DNA of 64,000 nucleotides, taken from Limnohabitans sp. 2KL-17. Its GTDB lineage: Bacteria; Pseudomonadota; Gammaproteobacteria; Burkholderiales; Burkholderiaceae_C. Shown here piece after piece: positions 26,722-34,998 of the stretch. Each line of letters starts with the position of its first letter. Positions within the stretch are counted from its first letter, which is position 1. A model generated the notes under the pieces. The model ran no database searches, was not told the DNA's origin, and saw nothing but the letters and a program-made list of their open reading frames with translations. The DNA lies in NCBI RefSeq assembly GCF_003063415.1, contig NZ_NESK01000003.1, positions 1-64,000 of the forward strand. The letters run 5' to 3'. The position numbers and the translations under genes are program-made.

Positions 26722-27228
26722 ATGAGCCGATCCGACACTGCCGCAGTCATCGCTGTTTATTCCGGCACCTTCGACCCGCTCACGCTGGGGCATGAAGACG
26801 CCATTCGACGTGCTGCGCAGATGTTTGACGAGGTCATCATTGCCGTGGCCAGGGCGCATCACAAAAATACCCTGTTTTCGCTGGATGAGCGGCTGGCGCT
26901 TGTGCAGGCCGCGCTGGCCGATTGCTCCAATGTAAAGGCGCTGCCTTTTGATGGCCTGATTGTGGAGTTTGTGCGCGCTCAAAACGCGCAGGTCATTGTG
27001 CGTGGCCTGCGCTCTATGACCGACTACGACTACGAAACCCAGATGTCCGGCATGAACCGCCATCTGGCCCCTGAAGTGGACACGGTGTTTTTGCACGCCA
27101 GCGCGGGTGTGCAGCACATCAGCAGCACGCTGGTCCGGGAAATCACCAAATTGGGCGGCGACGTGGCTGGCCTCGTTTCAGCGCCGGTGCTCAACGCCCT
27201 GCAAGCCAAGGTGGCCACCAAGCACTGA
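26722..27228 (+). CDS. coaD: Phosphopantetheine adenylyltransferase
   Basis: 168-residue nucleotidyltransferase for the fourth step of coenzyme A synthesis (4'-phosphopantetheine + ATP to dephospho-CoA). The nucleotide-binding start AVYSGTFDPLTLGHEDAIRR, the middle VRGLRSMTDYDYETQMSGMN and the end SSTLVREITKLGGDV are exactly those of CoaD. Forty-eight bases after rsmD; convergent with recJ. Confidence 0.97.
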   Translation: MSRSDTAAVIAVYSGTFDPLTLGHEDAIRRAAQMFDEVIIAVARAHHKNTLFSLDERLALVQAALADCSNVKALPFDGLIVEFVRAQNAQVIVRGLRSMTDYDYETQMSGMNRHLAPEVDTVFLHASAGVQHISSTLVREITKLGGDVAGLVSAPVLNALQAKVATKH

Positions 27229-27241
27229 TGCCCGGCATTTC

Positions 27242-28951
27242 TTAGAGTTCGGCGCCTTCCACTAAAAAGCGCACCCGCTTTTGCCCTTGCCACTCGTCGG
27301 CGTCCAGCCGGTAGGCCAGTTTCACCTTGGCGGGTAAAGGCTCGGTGCGGCCGAACCAGATGCCATCCACTGGCTGGCCTTGGTGCTTCATCTTGAGCGA
27401 GAGGTGTTTTTCGCCCACCAAGCGCTGCGAGACCACCTCGATCTCTTCGCAAAATACGGGCGGTGCAAAACCCTGGCCCCAGACCTCGTGGTGCAGCATT
27501 TCGACCAGGTCCACCCTGCGGTATTCAGCGGGCAGCGGGCCGTCGGTTTCGAGCCGCCGTTGCAAGGTGGCTGCGTCCAGCCACTCCAGGGCCACCTGGT
27601 TGAGTGTTTCTTCAAACACATCGAGGTGTTCTTCGGCAATCGTGCAGCCCGCAGCCATGGCGTGGCCACCAAAGCGCAGCAGCACGCCCGGCGCACGCTT
27701 GGCCACCAAGTCGAGTGCGTCGCGCAAATGAAAACCCGCAATGGAGCGGCCTGAACCCTTGAGTTCGTGTTCTTTGCCTGGAGCACTGCTCGCGGCAAAA
27801 ACAAACGTGGGGCGGTGCAGTTTGTCCTTGATGCGCGAGGCCACGATACCCACAACCCCTTCGTGAAAATCCGGGTCGAACACGCAAATGGCGGGGGGTG
27901 GCTCGTCGCCTTCGTCAAACAGTGACTCGGCCATCTCCATGGCCATTTCCCGCATGTCGCCCTCAATCACACGGCGTTCGCGGTTGATGGCATCCAGTTG
28001 TTTGGCCAGTTCGTCGGCGCGGCCTGCATCGTCTGTCAGCAGACATTCAATGCCCAGTGTCATATCGGCCAAACGGCCCGCGGCGTTGATGCGCGGCCCG
28101 AGGGCAAAGCCAAAGTCAAACGTCGTGGCCTTGGCGGTTTCGCGGCTGGCCGCACGCATCAACGCCGCCATGCCCGGGGGCAGGGCACCGGCGCGTATGC
28201 GGCGCAGGCCTTGCGCCACCAGGCGGCGGTTATTCGGGTCCAGCCGCACCACGTCTGCCACGGTGCCTAAAGCGACCAGCGGCAGCAGGGCGTCCAGTCT
28301 CGGCTGAGGCCATGCATCAAACATGCCGCGTTGGCGCAACTCGGCCCGCAGGGCCAGCAGCACGTAGAACATCACACCCACGCCCGCGATCGATTTGCTG
28401 GCAAAGCCGCAGCCCGGCTGGTTGGGGTTGACGATGACTTCGGCCGTGGGCAATTCGCTGCCCGGCAAATGGTGGTCGGTCACCAGCACTTGCAGGCCAA
28501 GTGCCTGCGCGGCCTGGACGCCAGCCACGCTGGCAATGCCGTTGTCCACGGTGATCAAGACGCCGGCGCCTTGGGCGTGCACGCGTTCAGCAATGGTGGG
28601 CGTGAGGCCGTAACCATCGATCACCCGGTCGGGCACCAGATAGGACACGTTGAGCGCTCCGAGCATGCGCAGGCCGCGCACGGCCACTGCGCAGGCGGTC
28701 GCGCCATCGCAGTCGTAATCGGCCACGATGCACAAGCGCTTGTTGGCAGCCATGGCGTCGGCCAGCAGTCGGGCTGCTTCGGTGGTGCCCAGCATGTCTG
28801 TCGGGGGCAGCAGCAGGTTCAGCGCGTCGTCCAGTTCGGCTTTGGACTGCACGCCACGTGCCGCGTAAAGGCGCGCCAGCAGGGGGTGGATGCCGGCTTG
28901 TTCCAGCGCCCAGGCGCTTCGGGGCGGTACATCTCGGGTCAGTAAATTCAT
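27242..28951 (-). CDS. recJ: Single-stranded-DNA-specific exonuclease RecJ
   Basis: 569-residue 5'-3' exonuclease acting in RecF-pathway recombination and mismatch repair. DHH-family motifs: VADYDCDGATACAVAVRG, VTDHHLPGSELPTAEV, LGTVADVVRL, and the DHHA1 end GGHAMAAGCTIAEE; the C-terminal OB-like part follows. ATG 28951 is chosen because family similarity begins at MNLLTRDVPPRSAW; its start overlaps the stop of the upstream gene, so both are translated together. Confidence 0.96.
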   Translation of the reverse strand: MNLLTRDVPPRSAWALEQAGIHPLLARLYAARGVQSKAELDDALNLLLPPTDMLGTTEAARLLADAMAANKRLCIVADYDCDGATACAVAVRGLRMLGALNVSYLVPDRVIDGYGLTPTIAERVHAQGAGVLITVDNGIASVAGVQAAQALGLQVLVTDHHLPGSELPTAEVIVNPNQPGCGFASKSIAGVGVMFYVLLALRAELRQRGMFDAWPQPRLDALLPLVALGTVADVVRLDPNNRRLVAQGLRRIRAGALPPGMAALMRAASRETAKATTFDFGFALGPRINAAGRLADMTLGIECLLTDDAGRADELAKQLDAINRERRVIEGDMREMAMEMAESLFDEGDEPPPAICVFDPDFHEGVVGIVASRIKDKLHRPTFVFAASSAPGKEHELKGSGRSIAGFHLRDALDLVAKRAPGVLLRFGGHAMAAGCTIAEEHLDVFEETLNQVALEWLDAATLQRRLETDGPLPAEYRRVDLVEMLHHEVWGQGFAPPVFCEEIEVVSQRLVGEKHLSLKMKHQGQPVDGIWFGRTEPLPAKVKLAYRLDADEWQGQKRVRFLVEGAEL

Positions 28952-29907
28952 GGGGTGATCAGGGCTGCCAGTGCCGTTGCAGGTGTGGTGTTTTGAAACA
29001 GGCGAGTGATTCGTTGGTGCCAAGTGGCAGGCACCGCCTCGTAGGTGTGCGCGGTGTGCTCGCTGCACAGGCTCAGCGTGGCCTGACCTGTGGCTTGGCA
29101 GTGCTCGAGCAAGTCGGACACGGCGGTCGCGTCAAGCTGTTGCCAGGCTTGCTGCCAGGCTTGCAGGTCACCGCGCAAGGCGCCTGCGCGCAAGCCATCG
29201 GGCATGGCCACAGGCTGAACCAAAGCGCCAGACCCGGCGGTCAGTGTGCCTGCACCGTGCAGCCAGAATGTATTGACGGTGTGTTGTCTGCGCGCTTCAC
29301 GGGCGTCGTTCACCGGGTGGTTGTAAAGCAGCATCTGCATCTCGCTTTGCAGGCGTTGCAGCGGTTTGGCCGCGTGATGGGCGGTGGGGCTGTTAGGCAT
29401 CCAGGGTTTCACGTTCTGGCCGATGACCCGGTCGAGCGAGGCTGTGGGCACTTCGGCCAGCATGTCGCCTTGCGCGTGCCAGGCCAGGGCGCTGTGCCAG
29501 GTCACTTGCAAGCCGTCTTCTTGCAAAAACGGTTGCATGGCCTGCAGCAATTGCTGCGACTCATCGTCGGACAAAAACAGACTGGCCGGGTCGAGCATCA
29601 CCACCTGGTCCATGCCGATCTGCCAATGGCAGGGGGTCATCCAGGCCTGTGTCGTGCCGCTGGCTTGCCCTTGTTGTGCGCTGTGCCATGCGGCCCAGGG
29701 CAGTGCTGCGCTGTCTTGCGCCCAGCCCAGCGCCTCGGCCAGAAGGCGTTCGTGTGGCATGTGAAGGGTCAAATCTTCGCTGTCTTGCAGCGCTTTTTGG
29801 CGCTGCAACAGGCTCAGCAATGTTTGCAAGTGGGGGAGTTTCAAACCAAGCCAGGCGGCTGGGTCCATGAAAGCTTGGCTGGCCGCGTACGGAATGATCA
29901 GGTGCAT
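28948..29907 (-). CDS. Conserved protein coupled to recJ (often called phosphoglycerate mutase)
   Basis: 319 residues. Starts with HLIIPYAASQAFMDPAAWLGLKLPHLQTLL and contains HMPHERLLAEALGW, WMTPCHWQIGMDQVVMLDP, a middle PTASLDRVIGQNVKPWMPNS and the pattern LQRLQSEMQMLLYNHPVNDARE. This protein family occurs directly upstream of recJ in Burkholderiales and is often labelled phosphoglycerate mutase, but I see no catalytic Ser/His motif of either mutase class. So the true function is unknown. Its stop overlaps the recJ start by three to four bases, indicating a shared operon. Confidence 0.75.
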   Translation of the reverse strand: MHLIIPYAASQAFMDPAAWLGLKLPHLQTLLSLLQRQKALQDSEDLTLHMPHERLLAEALGWAQDSAALPWAAWHSAQQGQASGTTQAWMTPCHWQIGMDQVVMLDPASLFLSDDESQQLLQAMQPFLQEDGLQVTWHSALAWHAQGDMLAEVPTASLDRVIGQNVKPWMPNSPTAHHAAKPLQRLQSEMQMLLYNHPVNDAREARRQHTVNTFWLHGAGTLTAGSGALVQPVAMPDGLRAGALRGDLQAWQQAWQQLDATAVSDLLEHCQATGQATLSLCSEHTAHTYEAVPATWHQRITRLFQNTTPATALAALITP

Positions 29908-30068
29908 GGGGATTGATTGTCGCAGGCCCGGTCAAACCCACGCGTGCCGGGTGTTCCCTTGCAGCGCAGGCTGACGGGTCCACCAAGCAAACCTGACTTT
30001 GCGCTGCTTTAGCCAGGTTTTGCAAACCCGATGGGGGCTTGCGCCAAAGAACACTGAAGCTACAAGCT

Positions 30069-30209
30069 TCAGCGCGAGTTCACGCCATAAATCACCGCCA
30101 GGGCGATGGCAAAAATAACGGCCCAGATGGCCCGGTTGTTTCTCTCGATGAACTTGAGCACCACATCTTCCAGACTTTTGGACTTGTGCTCTGGTTGGGG
30201 TTTGTTCAT
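30069..30209 (-). CDS. Small single-pass membrane protein paired with DUF2076
   Basis: 46-residue reading frame found by translating the minus strand from ATG 30209: a charged N-terminus (MNKPQPEHKSKSLEDVVLKF), a short amphipathic part (IERNNRAIWA) and one membrane helix (VIFAIALAVIYGV), ending NSR. It begins three bases after the DUF2076 stop, so it is very likely translated from the same message. Not recognised as a named family. Confidence 0.65.
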   Translation of the reverse strand: MNKPQPEHKSKSLEDVVLKFIERNNRAIWAVIFAIALAVIYGVNSR

Positions 30210-30212
30210 ACA

Positions 30213-30860
30213 TCAGGCCCAGTCTTCGCCCTGGTCCCAGGACACATCGCCCGCATCTGCCACATCGGCAGGCTCTGCCGAGGGTGACACCAGTCCCTGC
30301 AGGGGTTCTTCCTGAGCGCTGCTCAGGGGGGATGCCTCATGCGGTGCCGGCGTATTGCGACCCATGAGGCTTTGAACACCCTGAAACAGGAGGCCGCCAG
30401 CCACCACACCCGCTGCAGTGGTGGCCATTTGGGCCATCAAACCACCCCCCCAAGAGCTCGCGCCGGGCTGGGGTGCCAAGGCAGGCGAACTCGCGGCAGG
30501 AGAGGGCATGGGCTTGCTTGCCGTTTCAATGGGTGGCGCGGCAGGTGCCTCTGCGCCTCTGCCCCAGGCCTGTGACCCGGACATCAAAAAGCCGCTGGGC
30601 GCAGGTGCGGGCGCTTGCGTTGCCTGCAACAGGGCCTGCTGCTGCGCGCATTGCGCCTCCAGTTGCTGAATGCGGATTTGCGTTGCATCCAGGGCCATGC
30701 CCAAACCCATGGCACGTTGCACCAGCAAGTAAGGCGCATCGGTCTGGTTTGCGACCGCTTGGCGGATGAGGTCGTCGGCCATCGGGTCTTTGGGGTCTGC
30801 GCGGGTTTGTCGCAGAGCGGTCAAAAATTGCTGAAGTTGGTCACGTTCTGTGGCGTTCAT
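30213..30860 (-). CDS. DUF2076 domain-containing protein
   Basis: 215 residues. The N-terminal 85 residues (MNATERDQLQQFLTAL, DDLIRQAVANQTDAPYLLVQ, RAMGLGMALDATQIRIQQLE) form the DUF2076 helical region, ending in a coiled coil. A Pro/Ala-rich linker follows, then a Gly/Ala-rich hydrophobic stretch (MATTAAGVVAGGLLFQGVQS) that may insert into a membrane, and an acidic tail (DVSWDQGEDWA). ATG 30860 is preferred; the frame is open to 30923. Family role unknown, sometimes described as a periplasmic ligand-binding sensor-like protein. Confidence 0.82.
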   Translation of the reverse strand: MNATERDQLQQFLTALRQTRADPKDPMADDLIRQAVANQTDAPYLLVQRAMGLGMALDATQIRIQQLEAQCAQQQALLQATQAPAPAPSGFLMSGSQAWGRGAEAPAAPPIETASKPMPSPAASSPALAPQPGASSWGGGLMAQMATTAAGVVAGGLLFQGVQSLMGRNTPAPHEASPLSSAQEEPLQGLVSPSAEPADVADAGDVSWDQGEDWA

Positions 30861-31014
30861 GGCCGGGCCTTTGAAGCGGTTTGGAAAATCATTATGGGCG
30901 TGCTGAGAATTTACCCGAATCAAAAAGGCTGATCTTGTCAGTCACTTTCCGGTGGAAGGCTTGTCGCATTTTCAAAGGCACAATGATCCACAATTCAAGA
31001 ACACCGGAGACCGC

Positions 31015-32211
31015 ATGAAAGAGACCCCCTACGCCTGGGTGGTGGTTTGGGCCACCTTTGTTTGCCTGGCGCTGATCTTTGGGGTGTCTTATTCGTTCGC
31101 GGCTTTTTTTGAACCGTTTGCTGCGGAATTTTCGGCGCAACGGGCCGAGGTGTCCTGGATTTTTGGTCTGTCCGGCTTTGTTTACTTTGTCTTGGGCGCC
31201 GGTGGCGGCATGCTGGCCGACCGATTCGGCCCCCGCGTGGTGTGCTCGGCCGGCATGGCCCTGATTGCACTGGGTCTGCTGGCCACCAGTTGGGCAACTT
31301 CCTTGCTTGCGGTGTACCTCAGTTACGGCCTGCTGGTGGGCTTGGGCATTGCCCTGGTCTACACGCCCTCGATTGCCAGTGTTCAGCCCTGGTTCACCAC
31401 CCGCCGAGGCCTGGCCGGGGGCATTGCCAGTTCGGGTGTGGGTGCGGGCACCTTGCTGGTGCCGGTGCTGGTGGCCATGGCCATTGGCCCCATGCCCTGG
31501 CGCGAGGCGATGCGCGCCCTGGCCTTGGGGGTTTTGGTGCTGGGCCTGCTGGCGGCGGCCTTGCTGCGACGAGCGCCTGCCACCAACGGGCCGGGCATGA
31601 GCGCCGGTGCAGGGGGTTTGGCCAGTGGCTTGACATTGCGCGAGACTCTGTGCACGCCCACATTCCGTTGGCTTTACCTGGCCACCGTACTGGCCTCGCC
31701 CGTCATGTTCATCCCCTTTGCCCATGTGTCGGCATCGGCGCGAGATCTGGGCCTGACGGAGGCGCTGGCTGTCGGGCTGGTGGGTCTGATCGGTGTGGGC
31801 AGTCTGGTGGGGCGCTTTGCGATTGGTCTGGTGGCCGACCGGCTGGGTCGGGCGCAAACCCTGGTGCTGATGCAACTGTCCATGGGGGCGTCTTACTTGT
31901 TGTGGGGGGCAGCCAGCGGGCATGCCTTGCTGGCCTTGTTTGCTCTTTGGTTTGGTTTGAGTTATGGCAGCATCGTGTCGCTTTTGCCGGCTTTGTGCAT
32001 GGATTACTTTGGCGGAAAATCGGTGGCCAGCGTGGTCGGCACGCTTTACAGTGGTGCGGCTTTGGGCAATCTGCTGGGGCCTGTGCTGGCGGGGGCGGTC
32101 TTTGACTTCAGTGGCCATTACCTGGGGGTGATGGCGGTGTGCCTGGTCCTTTCCCTTTGCGCCACCTGGGCTTCCCGTCAGATGAAAGCCAGCGGGCAGA
32201 CGCGCTACTGA
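31015..32211 (+). CDS. MFS transporter (monocarboxylate/OFA-like)
   Basis: 398-residue, about 12-helix carrier of the major facilitator superfamily. It resembles the oxalate/formate and monocarboxylate porter branch: TPYAWVVVWATFVCLALIFG, loop 2-3 motif GGMLADRFGPRVV, and SVQPWFTTRRGLAGGIASSG before helix 5, with the second loop ADRLGRAQTLVL. ATG 31015 starts the first helix region; the frame is open to 30952. Substrate likely a small carboxylate (inference). Confidence 0.88.
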   Translation: MKETPYAWVVVWATFVCLALIFGVSYSFAAFFEPFAAEFSAQRAEVSWIFGLSGFVYFVLGAGGGMLADRFGPRVVCSAGMALIALGLLATSWATSLLAVYLSYGLLVGLGIALVYTPSIASVQPWFTTRRGLAGGIASSGVGAGTLLVPVLVAMAIGPMPWREAMRALALGVLVLGLLAAALLRRAPATNGPGMSAGAGGLASGLTLRETLCTPTFRWLYLATVLASPVMFIPFAHVSASARDLGLTEALAVGLVGLIGVGSLVGRFAIGLVADRLGRAQTLVLMQLSMGASYLLWGAASGHALLALFALWFGLSYGSIVSLLPALCMDYFGGKSVASVVGTLYSGAALGNLLGPVLAGAVFDFSGHYLGVMAVCLVLSLCATWASRQMKASGQTRY

Positions 32212-32248
32212 TGGGCTTGAACAGGTTGAATTTTTGGAACAAGGTGCC

Positions 32249-32716
32249 ATGAACAATGACTTGCAGGCGCTGCGGCGCATTTTCACCACCTGCCGCACCA
32301 TCGCTGTGGTGGGTTTGTCTGCCGAATGGCATCGGCCCAGTTATTTCGCGGCCAAGTACATGCAGTCGCACGGCTTTCGCGTAGTGCCTGTCAACCCGCG
32401 CTACGCGGGTGGCCAGGTGCTGGGGGAAACCTGCTATGCCAGCCTGAGCGATATCCCGTTCAAGGTGGCCATGGTCGATGTTTTTCGGCGTGCTGAAGAT
32501 GTGTTGCCGATTGCGCAGCAAGCGGTTCAGATCGGCGCGCTTTGTTTATGGCAACAACTGGGCGTGGCCAACCCCGAGGCCGATGCCCTGGCACGCCAGG
32601 CCGGTCTTGATTCGGTCACGAACCGTTGCGTCAAGATCGAACATGCCCGCCTGTTTGGAGGCTTGAACTGGGTCGGTGTCAACACGGGCATCATCTCGGC
32701 GCGCCGAATGTTGTGA
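32249..32716 (+). CDS. CoA-binding domain protein (YccU-like)
   Basis: 155-residue Rossmann-fold protein of the CoA_binding_2 family. Characteristic parts: CRTIAVVGLSAEWHRPSYFA, HGFRVVPVNPRYAGGQVLGE, KVAMVDVFRRAEDVLPIAQQ, and LWQQLGVANPEADALARQAG with NRCVKIEHARL. Nucleotide (CoA) binding is expected; the cellular role is not established. Directly downstream of the MFS gene and upstream of metY, all on the same strand. Confidence 0.9.
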   Translation: MNNDLQALRRIFTTCRTIAVVGLSAEWHRPSYFAAKYMQSHGFRVVPVNPRYAGGQVLGETCYASLSDIPFKVAMVDVFRRAEDVLPIAQQAVQIGALCLWQQLGVANPEADALARQAGLDSVTNRCVKIEHARLFGGLNWVGVNTGIISARRML

Positions 32717-32799
32717 ACTTTTCCCAAAGGCATCGCCACGGCACTGCCCTTGCTTGAACGACCCCATCACGCGGCATCCAGCCACATTTTTTTCCCACC

Positions 32800-34083
32800 A
32801 TGACCGACCGAAAATTCCACCCCGAAACCCTGGCCATTCACGCCGGGCAAATCCCCGACGCGGTCACAGGTGCTCGTGCTTTGCCCATTTACCAGACCAC
32901 CAGCTTTGTGTTTGACAGCGCCGAGCATGCGGCCTCGCTTTTCAATCTGCAGACCTTTGGCAATGTGTATTCGCGCCTGAGCAACCCCACGGTGGCGGTA
33001 CTCGAAGAGCGGGTGGCCGCGCTGGAAGGCGGGCGTGCCGCCGTGGCGAGTGCGTCAGGCATGGCGGCTGAAACCATGGCCTTGATGACCATCTTGCAAT
33101 CGGGCGATCATGTGGTGGCTGCAGGTGCCTTGTACGGTGGCTCGGTCACCATGCTGGCCGTGAGCCTGGCCAAGTTCGGCATCAAGACCAGCTTTGTCGA
33201 TGCCACCCAGCCCGAGGCTTTTGCAGCCGCCATGCGGCCCAATACCCGGGCCGTTTACGCTGAAAGCCTGGGCAACCCGAGCATGGTGGTGCTGGACATT
33301 ACCGCTGTGGCCGAGGTGGCCCATGCGTACGGCGTGCCCCTGATCATTGACAACACGGTGCCCAGCCCCATGCTGTGCAACCCGCTGGCGCTGGGCGCTG
33401 ACATCGTGGTGCATTCGGCCACCAAATACCTGGCGGGGCACGGCACCACACTGGGTGGGGTGGTGGTCGAAGGGGGTAAATTTCCGTGGGACAACGGCCG
33501 ATTTCCGGGGATGACCGAGCCCTCGCAGGGCTACCACGGCGTGAAGTTTTACGAGACCTTTGGCGACTTCGGCTTCACCATGCGCTGCCGCATGGAAAGC
33601 CTGCGCGTTTTTGGCGCTGCGCTCAGCCCCATGAGCGCCTGGCAAATATTGCAAGGCGTCGAGACCCTGCCCTTGCGCATGCAAAAGCACTGCGACAACG
33701 CGCTGGGCGTGGCCCGATACCTGCAAGCCGATCCGCGAGTCGCCTGGGTCAATTACCCTGGCCTTTCTGATCACCCGCAACACGCCTTGCTGATGCGCCA
33801 GATGCGCGGCGCCTCGGGCCTGTTGTCATTTGGTGTGAAAGGCGGTTTGGCCCAAGGGGTCAAGTTCATCGAATCGGCGCAGTTCATGAGCCATCTGGTC
33901 AACATTGGTGACACCCGCACACTGATCAGTCACCCGGCCAGCACCACCCACCGCCAGCTCGACGAAGCCCAGCAAATGGCCGCAGGCGTGCCGCCCGACA
34001 TGGTGCGCATTTCGGTCGGCCTGGAAAACCTGGACGACATCCTGTGGGACATTGATCAGGCGCTGGCTGTGGCTTGTCGCTAG
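32800..34083 (+). CDS. metY: O-acetylhomoserine aminocarboxypropyltransferase (sulfhydrylase)
   Basis: 427-residue PLP enzyme of the Cys/Met metabolism family that makes homocysteine directly from O-acetylhomoserine and sulfide. The long form (about 425-430) is typical of MetY rather than MetZ or cystathionine synthase. Signatures: TLAIHAGQIPDAVTGARALP, YSRLSNPTVAVLEERVAALE, PLP phosphate site ASASGMAAETMAL, and the Schiff-base lysine in HSATKYLAGHGTTLGG; the end LISHPASTTHRQLDEAQQ is also typical. The ATG is not preceded by a clear ribosome binding site. Confidence 0.95.
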   Translation: MTDRKFHPETLAIHAGQIPDAVTGARALPIYQTTSFVFDSAEHAASLFNLQTFGNVYSRLSNPTVAVLEERVAALEGGRAAVASASGMAAETMALMTILQSGDHVVAAGALYGGSVTMLAVSLAKFGIKTSFVDATQPEAFAAAMRPNTRAVYAESLGNPSMVVLDITAVAEVAHAYGVPLIIDNTVPSPMLCNPLALGADIVVHSATKYLAGHGTTLGGVVVEGGKFPWDNGRFPGMTEPSQGYHGVKFYETFGDFGFTMRCRMESLRVFGAALSPMSAWQILQGVETLPLRMQKHCDNALGVARYLQADPRVAWVNYPGLSDHPQHALLMRQMRGASGLLSFGVKGGLAQGVKFIESAQFMSHLVNIGDTRTLISHPASTTHRQLDEAQQMAAGVPPDMVRISVGLENLDDILWDIDQALAVACR

Positions 34084-34116
34084 CGTGCAAAGCCAGCAGT
34101 TATGGCCGGGCGGAGT

Positions 34117-34998
34117 TCACTCCATGGCCAGCAAGGCCTGCTTGCGCAGGCGCTCGGCCTGCAGCAAACTCAAACCCGCTGCCACCACCAGCGTAATGCC
34201 GCACCAAGCCAGCCCGTTGGGCACGTCGCCCCACATCAAATAACCGAGCAGCAACGCCATCAGCAAGCCGCTGTAGCGAAAAGGCCCGATCACGCTCATA
34301 TCGCCCCAACGCATGCTGAGCGTGAGCAGGTGATAAGCCGCTGCCAGGCACATGGCCGCAGCGAACAACTGCCCGATGTGCGCCATGCTCATGGCGCGCC
34401 AAGGCTCGAACATGCTCCACACGCCCGCCAGCAACGTCACCATCATGGCGGTGGACAAGGTGATCAGCAAAGAGGGCACTTGGGCGGGCACCAGGCGTGT
34501 CAAAAAATCGCGCCCGGCGTGCAGCATGGCGGCCAACAGGCACAGCCAAGCGTAGGCGTTGAATTCGCCCGCGCGCGGTTGCACCACCAGCAGCACGCCT
34601 GCAAAGCCCAACAAGATCAAAGCCCAGCGGCCCAAGCTCACCCGTTCGTTTAAAAAGAAAACTGCCAGCATCGTCAAAAACAAGGGACCGGCCAGGTTGA
34701 TCGCCGTGGCATTGCCCAGCGGCATGTGGAACACCGCCGTGAGGTAGGTGAAGGAGGCCAGGCTGTCGACGAGGGCCCGGGTGGGCACTGAGCGGGTGAG
34801 CGCGCTGCGCCACAAGCTCAACTGGCCCATCCAAGCCGCTAGGGCCAACAGCAAGGCGGTGGTCATGACGCCGCGCACAAAAATCAATTGCGGCGTGGGC
34901 AGATCGGTGCTGACCCACTTGACCAGCGCATCGTTGACGACAAAAAAAACCATGGCCCCGGTCATGGTGAGGATGCCGCGCCGGTTGTGCTGGCTCAT
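34117..34998 (-). CDS. DMT-family permease (EamA domains)
   Basis: 293 residues, ten hydrophobic helices in two EamA repeats (first from GILTMTGAMVFFVVNDALVK, second around SLLITLSTAMMVTLLAGVWS). Such carriers export amino acids, metabolites or nucleotide-like compounds; the substrate cannot be told. The start overlaps the end of the upstream dehalogenase-like gene (34995-34998), so the two are coupled. Confidence 0.88.
   Translation of the reverse strand: MSQHNRRGILTMTGAMVFFVVNDALVKWVSTDLPTPQLIFVRGVMTTALLLALAAWMGQLSLWRSALTRSVPTRALVDSLASFTYLTAVFHMPLGNATAINLAGPLFLTMLAVFFLNERVSLGRWALILLGFAGVLLVVQPRAGEFNAYAWLCLLAAMLHAGRDFLTRLVPAQVPSLLITLSTAMMVTLLAGVWSMFEPWRAMSMAHIGQLFAAAMCLAAAYHLLTLSMRWGDMSVIGPFRYSGLLMALLLGYLMWGDVPNGLAWCGITLVVAAGLSLLQAERLRKQALLAME

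Noticed and set aside
30892..32301. 469-codon minus-strand frame opposite the MFS gene
   Set aside because: Repetitive Gln/Gly/His composition and full overlap with a clear 12-helix transporter; antisense artefact.
32717..32799. Possible SAM-type riboswitch ahead of metY
   Set aside because: The 83-base gap shows no conserved riboswitch core or terminator/anti-terminator pair.
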